Assembly: GCA_023079485.1 (NCBI GenBank)
Contig: CM041115.1
Span: 44,820,305 to 44,884,304 of the forward strand
Reading direction: 5' to 3'
From: Archilochus colubris
Taxonomy: Eukaryota; Chordata; Aves; Apodiformes; Trochilidae
DNA: 64,000 nucleotides
Shown: one piece after another, positions 1 through 8,960 of the stretch
Numbering within the stretch: position 1 is the stretch's first letter
Layout: each line of letters starts with the position of its first letter
Program-made: the position numbers and the translations under genes
Notes under the pieces: model-generated
The model's database searches: none
The model's input: the letters and a program-made list of their open reading frames with translations, nothing else
What the model was told of the DNA's origin: nothing

Positions 1-200
1 GGGAAAGGCTGCTCTGTGCCTCCTCCTGGCCACGGGCTGCCTGCGCTGGGCACCCGGCCGCCCGCCGGCAGAGCATACCTCAGCTCCTGCTGAGGGAGCG
101 CCCTAGGTTGACAACCCGCCCTGACATGGACAAACGGTGGCCCAACCTGGTCCTGCCGTCGGCAGCCAGGAGGGGCATTTGGATGTCTCCGAGAAGAGAT

Positions 201-249
201 GGGGAAAGGGGGTGAGGGGAGGAGGGGGGGAGGAGAGGGCGGGCGGGGA
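201..249 (+). promoter_or_regulatory. G-quadruplex-type G tract plus GC boxes
   Basis: Four G runs of four or more (201-204, 208-212, 216-219, 223-230) are separated by three- or four-base loops, which fits the canonical G-quadruplex pattern. They lead into GGGCGGGCGGGG at 237-248, a double Sp1-type GC box. The block ends 16 bases upstream of a TATA box. This is the usual order of upstream elements in a plus-strand core promoter. The motif arrangement is read from sequence; promoter function is inferred. Confidence 0.55.
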
Positions 250-264
250 GCCCGGTGCCGGCGC

Positions 265-270
265 TATAAA
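265..270 (+). promoter_or_regulatory. TATA box (TATAAA), candidate plus-strand promoter
   Basis: A canonical TATAAA lies in GC-rich flanks 16 bases after GC boxes. A start site would be expected near 293-300. A CTTTGAT motif (295-301, TCF/LEF type) falls just there. Any transcript would run rightwards into the CpG-rich region. A possible donor, CAG followed by GTAGGG, lies at 638-646. No convincing open frame starts close downstream, so a first exon here would be untranslated or the RNA non-coding. Confidence 0.4.
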
Positions 271-294
271 TCCCTCGGCAATTCAGTTCTGCAC

Positions 295-470
295 CTTTGA
301 TTTGAAAAATCGGATTCCTTGAGTGGAAACAGTTGACAGGAACCTAAAAGGATTAGCTGCATTCCACACAGGATCATTTTTACTGGTAACATTTTGAAAC
401 GATTGATCCCTCCCAGACCATAAACAATGTCCAGAAAAATGATCTAACGAGACTTCCATTGTTTCCTTTT
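295..470. promoter_or_regulatory. Cluster of TCF and SOX-type motifs
   Basis: This stretch is AT-richer than its surroundings. It contains CTTTGAT (295-301, TCF/LEF type), AACAAT (423-428) and the inverted ATTGTT (458-463). The last two match the SOX HMG-box core in opposite orientation 29 bases apart. A TGAT-containing ATTGATCC motif sits at 402-409. Such short motifs occur by chance. The reason to list them is their concentration between a TATA box and a CpG-rich block. Confidence 0.25.
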
Positions 471-963
471 GTCTACGAATCCCCTTTTGCTAGCATTTTG
501 GTTAGGGACTTTGACAGGCAGAGTCTTAATGCCACTGCCCTCTCCCCCTTTTCCCGAGAGAAGTATTGAATTTGAAATCGCTCAAAATTTGTTCTGTAAT
601 CCCAACCTGCCAGAGAGCGAGCATGTGTGAGGAAAGGCAGGTAGGGGGAGGGGGATAAGAAGAGCGGGCGGAGTGTTGGCTCAGTCTCCGCAGGGTGCCG
701 AAATGAGAGGAGGGGGAACTTCCCTCCACCATGCTTCTCCGGTGGGCTTTTGTGCCGGCGTGGCGGAATACAGAGAAAAACCCCACCGGTGGATATACTC
801 GCCCGGGCCCTAGCAAGGAGAGGGGCCACGCGTGGCCCCGTTCCTCTCCCTCGGCCCGAAGGAACGCACGATCCCTCGGCCTTGCCTTGTTCTCCCCTCT
901 CCGTCCACACCCCACCCCGCCCCCTGCTCTCCTCCTCGTCCTATTTACGGGCAGGAGACTTAC

Positions 964-1058
964 CAGGGTGACAGTGGGGGAGAGGGGCTAGGAGGCCCTG
1001 CCCTACCGTGCTCGCCGACCGATTTTTCCTGTTTTGACACCTGCGCGCATTGCTCCAT
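964..1058 (-). CDS. Possible minus-strand first coding exon (unrecognised)
   Basis: On the minus strand an ATG at 1058 has a strong start context (A at -3, G at +4). It opens 31 codons without a stop, then meets CCCTG followed by GTAAGT, with the intron starting at 963. That is a near-consensus splice donor. The peptide would begin MEQCAQVSKQEKSVGEHG and continue proline/serine rich. I recognise no family. If real, the remaining exons lie to the left of 963 and probably beyond the window. A second minus-strand donor-like site (GAG followed by GTATGC) is at 73-81. It could equally be a 5' UTR or lncRNA exon, or chance in a CpG island. Confidence 0.2.
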
Positions 1059-1631
1059 GCTCCTCTCCCTGATTTACCGCCCAATTAAAGGTTCAGCCTT
1101 CCTCAAGCCACCCGCACTGCTTTCCTCAGCACCTTCCTCCCTGCGATACGGCGGTGGTGGGCTGGAATGTATGGTAGAGAGCCTCCTCAGCGCCCTGCTT
1201 GCCCCTGCACCCCGATCAGACCCCCATCACGCATCCTTGCACAAATGTGGCCTCGACAGGGTCTCAGCCAGTCGCCGATACGCTGTGACAGCCGGAGAAG
1301 CCACGGGCAGAGGCGGGGGCCCGGAAAGCAAGCCGCTTTTTGTCACCTTTCCCTTTTTCTTCCTTCCCCTCATCGTGTGTGTGATCCCAGGGGAAAGCCT
1401 GTGGGGGCCGAAGCGGTGCCTCGACGGCGCGACCCGGCCCGGAACTGTGCCGTGCAGCGGGGAGCGCTTCCAGCCCGGCATAGCAAAGAGACAAACTGGA
1501 GGAAGAAAAACCCGGTTAGGAAAGGGACCTCAGTTATGTGCCCCCTTTAATAAAGAGACAGCAGATCCAGCCCCTCGGATTCGTCGGGGCTTGTCCTGTG
1601 GGTCAGACTCCGGGATTATTGGTCTCTTTCT

Positions 1632-1634
<3 letters not shown>

Positions 1635-1670
<36 letters not shown>

Positions 1671-1677
1671 CCTTTAT
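1635..1677. repeat. Homopolymer tract, 43 T
   Basis: An uninterrupted run of 43 T lies inside the CpG-rich region. It continues into a pyrimidine-rich stretch ending CCTCCCGCAG at 1686-1695. It could be the poly(A) tail of a minus-strand retrocopy or an overgrown polypyrimidine tract. No recognisable retrocopied gene follows on either side. Confidence 0.85.
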
Positions 1678-1695
1678 TTCTTTTTCCTCCCGCAG
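1678..1695 (+). other. Splice-acceptor-like polypyrimidine tract and AG
   Basis: The T43 run continues as a pyrimidine-rich stretch ending in CCCGCAG, followed by AGATTAAG. This is a good 3' splice site in form. Candidate partners are a donor-like CAG|GTAGGG at 640/641 and, for the end of the exon, TGG|GTAAAG near 1943-1950. No coding potential was recognised in between, so this would be a non-coding exon if used. Confidence 0.2.
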
Positions 1696-1784
1696 AGATT
1701 AAGCAGCTCCCCGGTGCAGATTGGCAGCACTAAGCATCTTCCTAACTTAACTCTGTCTTCCTTGCATCTATCAATCCACCTTTC

Positions 1785-2003
1785 TAATTAGACCAATTAG
1801 AAGATATGTGGAGTGTTGCTGGGTCCATAGACTAAACTGCTTAGGGCTTGTGAAAGGAAGGCTGAATGCCCGCCATGGGAGGTGGCCATTCAGGGGGACA
1901 GTAACTGTTGCTACATTTATGTCCTGCCATTGAAAAGAGCTCTGGGTAAAGCTCGATTAAAATGTTTGAAAACTAATGCCACCCTGGATCCCTCTCTAAT
2001 TAG
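1785..2003. promoter_or_regulatory. Homeodomain-type site cluster
   Basis: TAATTAG occurs at 1785-1791 and 1997-2003, and CAATTAG at 1794-1800. This puts three TAAT/CAAT core sites in about 220 bases of otherwise mixed composition. A YY1-like GGTGGCCATTC lies between them, near 1880-1892. The motifs are visible, but binding is only a suggestion. Confidence 0.25.
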
Positions 2004-2202
2004 CGGGCCTGGATAGATCACCCTAGAGCGGTCAATAGAAACTCCTTCCCGGGCCTGGCTTTTCTGTTGAGTAGAATTACTTCTCTCCGCCATCACCCTG
2101 CCCCCACCTCTAAAAGAGAAGGGCTGGGAGGGGTGCCAGGAGGAGGGTGGAGGAAGAGGGGGAAGGACGGGGAAGAAGGAGAAGAGAAAAAGATAACGCA
2201 GC

Positions 2203-2210
2203 TATAAAAA
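2203..2210 (+). promoter_or_regulatory. Second TATA box (TATAAAAA) in CpG-rich DNA
   Basis: CTATAAAAA lies directly after a long purine-rich (GGA/GAA) stretch at about 2139-2190. It is followed by the densest CpG block in the window (2220-2950). A start would be expected near 2231-2236. The open frame 2383-2943 on the plus strand is 186 codons long but GC-driven and matches nothing I know, so I do not call it coding. Confidence 0.35.
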
Positions 2211-3620
2211 CGAAGTACAGAAAAATGGCGTTAGGCCGAAGTATTCGTCCCTGGGCGTCAGCTCCAGCCTCGGCTTTCCTACTCGCAGGCCCTGGTTCTC
2301 TGTCATCGGGAGTTTCTGAGCAGCCGGAATGCGCCCGGTTCCGCCGGAGCGATAAGGTCTGCATTGGGCTCCCCAGCGAGGGGTGAGATGGGCGAAGAGG
2401 AAAAGCTCGTCGCCGTACTCCCGCCGCCCAGCGCCTCCGCGTTGCGTGCGCAGGTGCGGAGGCCGGCACCGGGCTTCCACTTTGCTTCTCTGCCCGTCCC
2501 GCTGTGCAGCGTCGGCCTGGGTCCGAAAGCACCAGCAGGGTAAAAAGGGGCGGAGGGCGGGTGGGGAAAGGTCACCAGCCGGGGGGAGGGGGGCGGCTCC
2601 TGCCCCCAAAACGCTGTCTGCGGGAAGTCCAGGAGAAAAGGGTGTTTCGGACTGGCCGCCGGGTGGGGTGAGTGAAGGAGGGCTGGAAATTTGTCCAAGG
2701 GGTGCCACATGCCTCCAGCTTGGAGCTGAGAACAGCCTCGCGCACCCAAACATGCACAGAGGATGTATGCATCCCCAGGAGCAGCTCAGACGCGGGTTTT
2801 CTACCGCACTTCCCAGGGGATATGCGCGGGGACGCGGGCTGTCCTCAGGGAGCCCTGCTCCCTGGGGGACACAGCCCCGGCGGAGAGCTGCGGTTTCTGA
2901 ACACCTCGTAAATCTGCGGAGCCGTTGCTTCCCCGTACGATAGAAGAATGATTTTTGTCCTCACAAACGCGAATGAAAGATTGACCCTGACTGGGGAAGG
3001 GAAGAGGGAAATATTCCCTTCATTAATACCAGTCTGCTACACCCAGATGCTTTAACTAGATACGCCTAGATGTGACCAAAATTGCCTGAAAAGAGATAGC
3101 ACTCATGACCTGTCAGACGGGGAGCTTCCGACAGCCGGTGCCGAAGACGGCGCTTTCTCGGCGGGCCGCAACCCCGCTTATGCTCGCAGACGAGGGCGCG
3201 GGGGGCGGCAGTGGTACCGTCGGTGCCGTCGGAAGGAAAGCGGGCGAGGGGGGGGGGGCTGGAGGTGCGGATATCAAACTGGAGACTGGTGATTGCAGCG
3301 CACCACGTCTCAGCAGAATGGGTAAAGTTGGTGTGGGATTTTTTTAAAACTTATTTTGTGAAAGCATTGCCCGATGAGCCCTTTCTGGAGAAACGGTTGT
3401 ATCTGCCAGGGAAGGGTACCTGCTTCTCCCGCATTCCCCCAGGAGAGACGCCTTGAGTCACCGGCGGGTGGGATCTCTCGGAGCAAACACCCACGTGAGT
3501 TCCAGATGAGCAGGCGAGTGGGAAGAGGGGCAGCCCCGCTGCATGTCCCAGGTTCGCAGCACTCTTCCAGGCTCGCTGTTCTCTGCCCTCGGGCAGGCGG
3601 GGAGCTGCTCATGCTGTACT

Positions 3621-6600
3621 GTGTCTAGTTCCAGTCAGCTCAACAGGACGAGTCCAAAGGACAAAACAGATCAAATATTTTCCCTAAGGGACATATAATC
3701 TAAAGCGAGTCCAGCTCAGAGTACAGATTTGCTTAGCTGCAGAGAGCACATCTCTCCATTTAATGCTCTTGGAGGATCTCACTGCAGCTCTGCTGTGGTC
3801 CAAGGGGTGAGGGGCATCACTGAAGCTTTTTTTCACAGCGAGAGGGGAGCCCCTTCCGCCAAGGAAGGGGATTTGGCTTGGGGTGACGAGCAGGACACTC
3901 TCCCAGCTGCCCGACCAGGTTGCTGAGGATATAAGGAAGGAGGCCACCCCGTCCCAAAAGGTGGGCTTATTGCTTGTCATTCCCGCTGCCCACACTGACA
4001 GCTTCTGGGGTCATTCACCATGTAAAGCAGCTCCGGAGGTGCCTGAGAGATAGTCATGGGAGGGTGTCCAAGCTGCAAGGATCAAATGATGGAGTGAAAG
4101 GTAGTTGAAAGTTTGCTGCGTTTTACTCAATTTTAGTGTTTTTGTAATTTTAGAGGTTGCAGGATCATCCCAGGGCCAGAATCTACATTTCTGGAGCCCC
4201 AGGGGAAGCCCTGATACTGGTGTGACCTCCCTTTTTTGGAAAATAAGTAGATGAAGGCTGAGGATGCTCCCTGTCCAGACCCGGGGACAACTGCAGCTGT
4301 GTGCCTGGTAGTTCACTGCTGTCAGCAGGTAGCTGAACTGTTTGTCTACATTTTACATGTTTCACATTGTTTTCCTCATGGGCATTATACAGCAAGTTTC
4401 CTTGTTAGCACTTGGATTTTTTAAATTTTTAACAATTTTTTTTTAAATCCAAGTGTCTCTTGTGCAATTGTGTCATTCACTCCAGGCTAGTCAGAAAGGG
4501 AAGAGTTGGGGAACTGGATGTTTTTAGGCCACAGGAGGAAGAAGATAGGAGGGGAAGATAGCGTAAGCCTCTCTGAAACGCAGTCCTTAGTGAAAATACT
4601 GTGCAGGGAGGGACACAAAGTCAAAGTAACCCTCGAAATAGAAGAATTTAATCCCGGGGGAAATGGGAACTCTTTGGGATAGATGGAGCTGTGGGCTACA
4701 GAGCTGTGGACTTTTAAAAACAGATTATTACTTTGTTTTTAATTTCACTGGGTGCTCTGGATAGAAGCAGGCCAGAAAGCAACCTGGCAGTGTGTTGCTG
4801 CAAGAGGCCTCCCACCATCCTGCAAGAGGATGGGCATTCCCAGGACTCCGAAGGCTGCTACCACATTAAAGTGGGGAGCAGGGGGTCGAGGGCTTTACTA
4901 AGGGCAGTTTTGGAGGAACAGATCTGCCCAAGCGAGGGGTTCTCAGAATCACGTATTCTCAGAGGTACATGTCTGAAAAGGCACATTCTTTGCCATCTAC
5001 CACCGAAGTATCCCTGCAATCTAGCCATCTCAGTGAGCCAGAGCAATGTCTTTTCCCAGATGTTGATGGCAGAAAGAGATAAAAGGGGAATTAAAATAAA
5101 TATTTTTCCTTCAGTAATGGAAGTTATTAAATTAACACCCCAAAGTTTGCGTGATTTAATGAGTTTTGTCAAACATTATTTTTTAAAAAAGAAAGATCAA
5201 AATATGTGAAGTTTTGCCTTCGGCTGGTGCAGTGGAGCGTAAAAAAACCCTGTTAATGTATATCATCGAGCCACGCAAGCCACTCCTGAACACATATAAC
5301 AGAAGGTAAATAGATTATTTTATTTAACAATCCTGACAGCTCATATGGAACAGAATTTGAGAGTTCTAAATATTAATAAATTCGTTCAAGTGGAGCAAAA
5401 GTTACAAATCATTAGCTGAAGAAAGTTGGCTTCCAGCCCACATTCTATAGGGGCACGAGGGAAGTGTGGTAACTGTGCTGTTGCTGGCTACAAAAGGACA
5501 ATTTTTGTATATAATTTATTTAGATGAAGTGTGCAGAATGTTTTTATTTGTTCTACTTCTAGCTGTCTCACCTCTGTGTGAACTCCCCAAACCCAGATCT
5601 ACTCCAAATACTTCTGCTCCCCCTTCTGCACACTTCCCTCCAACGTGTTTGCTTTGGCAACTTTCACGTTCTTGCAAACAATTCTTCCAAAGATATCAAT
5701 CACTCTTGCACCCAAAGAGAAATACTGTACACTCAATGCGATGACAAAATGAAACATGTTTGAAGCAAACCATGTGTTTCAGTGTGCCAGGGATTATGTT
5801 ATTTGTTCAAGGAACATGTTCGGAATATTTTAGGCTTCTGTTACTCCTGTGATAGTAAATTTCATTGTCCGCTGTTGGGATTTATTATTTCAGAAACAAC
5901 CAAAATACCTCTTTATACAGAGAGAGCTTCTAAAGCGGGAAGCCTACTTTGCATCATGCTGGGGGACTTTATTGGCCAGGGTTATTTTCTTTTCTAATGC
6001 CATTTGCCCTACAAAACAGCAGAAACTGTCGCAAGTGCTCCCGGGCCTGTGCCGGCAGTTCCCTGCTTGCTCCCACGCGTGTCCTGCCTGCCCACGGTAG
6101 CAGAGGCAGCAGGGCTGAGGGAGGCAGCTACACAGACCCTCTGCCCATGGGAGAGGCTGGGACCATCATGCAGCACCATTGCAGAGCCCACAGAGCCAGC
6201 TGGCAGGTGGGATGCCAGGGGCCATGGCTGCGGCGAGGCCCCAGAGGGTTGTGGCGGCCCCTGGCTGGTGCCTATGTCTGCAGCCTTTGTGTGTGCCAGG
6301 CAGAGATGCCCGCTTGCCCTGCCTCTTGCTAAACCCACATTTTACATCCTGGCTCAGTAGTTGGGTGGTTTTAGTTTAGTTTTGTTTTTTTTCCACACCT
6401 TTCCAAACAGGAAAGCGGACAGTCATCGCGTGGGTGCTACCACCTGAAGTTTTGGAACTGCCAGGTGTTTTTGGAACCACCCAGGGGTGTGGGTATCCCT
6501 GTGCTGGAGCCCCAGCTCCCCCCTGAAACACATCAGTATTTCTCATAAACTTCTCAGGGACACCTCCTGGTACCACAGTGGAATTACTGTTCTCGCCCTT

Positions 6601-7714
6601 CCTGTGCTACCCTGGCATGGGGGGTAAAATGGGCCTCCTTGCAATGCTTTCTGGGGGTCCTCCTGGCCTGGCACCCATTGTGCAGCAGCATGAGGAAGCT
6701 GTCATCACTGAGTTTTTGTCCCCTCCATGTGGGTTGGTGGGATGGAGTCCTTCTCCTTCCAGGCAGCTCACCACAGCTGCCACTGTGGCACTGCCTGCCC
6801 AGGCAGAAGCTCAGGCTGCTTGAGGGTGGCTGAGCTTTCCTTATCACCTAGAAAGCCAGCCTGATGCCTTCACAAAACCCTTTCATGCTTCTGGTCTCCT
6901 GAAAGAGAGCTCCATGCTGTCAGAAATAACAGGTCTGCTAGTCAGATATCATTGCACTATCGCAATTATGGATGAACTTCCTTGGGTGCCACCTCATATT
7001 CCTGATATGGCATAGCTGACTGAAGTGAAAGTGATAGTACCTTGCTCCAAAAAGAACAGAGATGTTTGGGAGCAGAGCTGCCGGGTGGGAGATGCCTGTG
7101 TTTCTGACCAGCAGTACATTTCAAGCGATGACTATACACGTTTCCTCCAAACTCATTGTTGAACTTACTTGTGCAGGACTCCCTCTTGTCCTGCTCTCAA
7201 GCAGGATGGTCAGTTCTTCAGATGGAGTAGCTCTGGCTGGATCTTTCAGGGGCAGAAAAGAAGCTGTAGGTCACTGAAGCAATAAATAGAGTCAAACTGA
7301 CAGGGTGTTGCATGCACCCTGATGCGCCATGTCTGGATGGTGAGGGCAGGAGCAAGCCATGGCTGAGGGGAAGTCTCTTCCCTCGAGGAGGACAGGACTG
7401 CTTTTCTAGGGTACCTCATGGCATTAAACACCCAATTACGTCACTGGCTAAGGGGCTGTGCTGATCCAGGGTACCACCCTCCTGGCTCCCCCGCAAGCAA
7501 AAACTGTTTGTGAAATGTTTCAAAAGGGAAAATAAGAGCCTGGTGTGGCTCAGTGCTGGAAACATTTTACTTTGTATGCACATTTCTTTTTCTGGTAAAC
7601 ATCTTTAAACATCTGTGTATGTGTGTGTTGGCAAGAGTAAACTGGAAGAAAACCTGTTCTAAAATAGTTGACAGCCCCCAGCACCCAGTACACCTCAGCC
7701 TAGGGAAGTCCCTT
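3621..7714. other. Unique non-coding DNA with a hairpin and possible conserved block
   Basis: No gene or known repeat was recognised. It contains an 11 bp perfect inverted repeat (4409-4419 and 4445-4455) and an AT-rich block at about 5020-5190 that reads like a conserved non-coding element. A GC-rich but CpG-poor stretch lies at about 6000-6850. Open frames of 80-160 codons here start on non-ATG codons or look random. Confidence 0.6.
4409..4455. repeat. Perfect 11 bp inverted repeat with AT-rich loop
   Basis: CACTTGGATTT at 4409-4419 is matched exactly by AAATCCAAGTG at 4445-4455, with a 25-base A/T-only spacer apart from one C. It can form a stem-loop or cruciform. It does not resemble a known avian transposon end that I can name. 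Confidence 0.75.
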
Positions 7715-7726
7715 TTGTATCTTGGT

Positions 7727-8486
7727 GCCCAAAACTGAACACAGTACTCGAGGTGGGGCATCACCAGTGCCAAGTACACATGGAGGATTCCTTTTCTAGT
7801 CCTGCTGGGCACACATTTTCTGACACAAGCCAGAATGCCATTGGCCTTCTTGGCCACCTGGGCACATTGGTGGCTCATATTCATCTGACTATCAATCAAC
7901 ACACCAAGGTCCTTTTCTGCCAGGCAGCCTTCCAGCCACTTTTCTCCACACCTGTAGCATTGCCTGGGTTTGTTGTGACCAAAATGCAGGCCCTGACATT
8001 TGGCCTTTTTAAATTTCATACAGTTAGTGTCAGCCCAATGATCCAGTCTGTCCAGGTGCCTCTCTAAATCTTTTCTACCATCCAGCAGATCAACCCTTCC
8101 TCCCAGTTTGGTGTCATCTGCAAACTTACTGAGGGTGCATAAGATGCACTCATCAAGGTCATTAATAAAATGTTAAACAGGAGTGGCCCCATCACTGAGC
8201 CCTGGGGAATACCACTTGTGACTGTCTGCAAACTGGATTTAACTCTATTAACCACAATTCTTTGTGCCCAGCCATCCAGCTAGTGTTTAACCCAGCAGAG
8301 TTTATACCCATCCAAGCCATTGGCAGCCAGCTTTTCCATGATTATGAGGGACAATAATATATTGATTATGAGGGACAAGATATATATAATGACAATAATA
8401 TATGATTATGAGGGAAAAAAATAATAATGATTATTTTCTGTGTTATGAGGGACAGTGTCAAAGGCTTTACTGAAGTCCAGGTAGAC
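7727..8486 (-). pseudogene. CR1-A reverse transcriptase remnant
   Basis: Minus-strand RT motifs appear in order. [10 protein letters not shown] (motif A, 8457-8486) is followed by SGIPQGSV (motif B region, 8193-8216) and FADDTKLGG (motif C, around 8098-8124). The two catalytic aspartates of motif C are intact (8113-8118). A C-terminal stretch with [15 protein letters not shown] and [10 protein letters not shown] (within 7727-8019) follows. The frame is broken between motifs A and B by the GATTATGAGGGA expansion, and shifts again near 8030-8064. ORF2 protein drives target-primed reverse transcription in active CR1; this copy cannot. Confidence 0.9.
8340..8452. repeat. Degenerate minisatellite inside CR1-A
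   Basis: The 12-mer GATTATGAGGGA occurs at 8340-8351, 8364-8375 and 8404-8415, with a truncated copy TTATGAGGGA at 8443-8452. A/T-rich spacers (ACAATAATATA and relatives) separate them. A single copy is expected at this point in CR1, so the array arose by local duplication after insertion. Confidence 0.85.
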
Positions 8487-8960
8487 TACATCAGCAGCCT
8501 TTCCCTCATCCACTAAGTGAGTCACCTTGTCATAGAACAAGATCAGGTGTGTCAAGCAGGATCTGCCTCCCATGAACCCATGCTAACTGGACCTGATTGT
8601 CTGGTTGACCTTTAGCTGTTCTATGATAGCTCTTGAAATTATCCATTCCATGACCTTCCCTGCCACCGAGGTGAGACTGACAGTTCTGTAGTTATTTGGA
8701 TCCTCTTTCTGGCCTTTCTTGAAGATAGGTGTCACATTTGCCAGTCTCTAGTCCAATGGGACTCCCTAGTTAGCAAGGACTTCTGAAAGATGATGGAGAG
8801 AGGCTTGGCAAATACAACTTCCAACTCTTTTAGCACTCTACCATGTAAACCATCTGGTCCCATTGACCTGTGAGTGTCTAGCGTATGTAGCAGGTCCATA
8901 ACCATTTCCTCATGGATTACATAGGGCCTAATCTGTTCCCCATCTGAACCTCACCTGAGT

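Larger units (their letters stand above)
1..3620. promoter_or_regulatory. CpG-rich island-like region at window edge
   Basis: CpG dinucleotides are frequent throughout this stretch and become rare just after it. By hand count there are about 20 CpGs between 2391 and 2560, and none in 21001-21120. The region contains G-rich tracts, GC boxes, two TATA boxes, homeodomain-type TAATTA sites and an 11-base G run at 3248-3258. In birds such a multi-kilobase island normally marks the promoter and first exons of a gene, often a developmental regulator. No coding exon could be recognised. Open frames here (for example 832-1791 and 2383-2943) are GC-biased and show no known protein features. I infer the 5' region or flank of a gene lying mainly outside the window. 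Confidence 0.7.
7715..8960 (-). mobile_element. CR1-A: CR1 LINE fragment (internal ORF2)
   Basis: Read on the minus strand, this follows CR1 ORF2 from the palm domain of the reverse transcriptase towards the C-terminus. It lacks the CR1 3' end and tail, stopping internally at about 7715. It is also 5' truncated near 8960, so it is an internal piece. Few CpGs survive, which suggests an old, neutrally decaying copy. An expansion of GATTATGAGGGA units (8340-8452) interrupts it. It is known that CR1 copies in birds are usually 5' truncated; loss of the 3' end as well implies later deletion or rearrangement. Confidence 0.95.

Noticed and set aside
832..1791. 319-codon open frame on the plus strand
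   Set aside because: It lies in CpG-rich DNA, runs through the T43 tract as poly-Phe, and has no recognisable domain. Open because of base composition.
2202..2943. Overlapping open frames of 140-186 codons on both strands
   Set aside because: Mutually overlapping, GC-driven, rich in Pro/Arg/Gly with no domain. Typical CpG-island shadows.
4733..5209. 158-codon open frame
   Set aside because: Begins at TTG, with no ATG until near its end, and no homology recognised. The AT-rich end looks like non-coding DNA.
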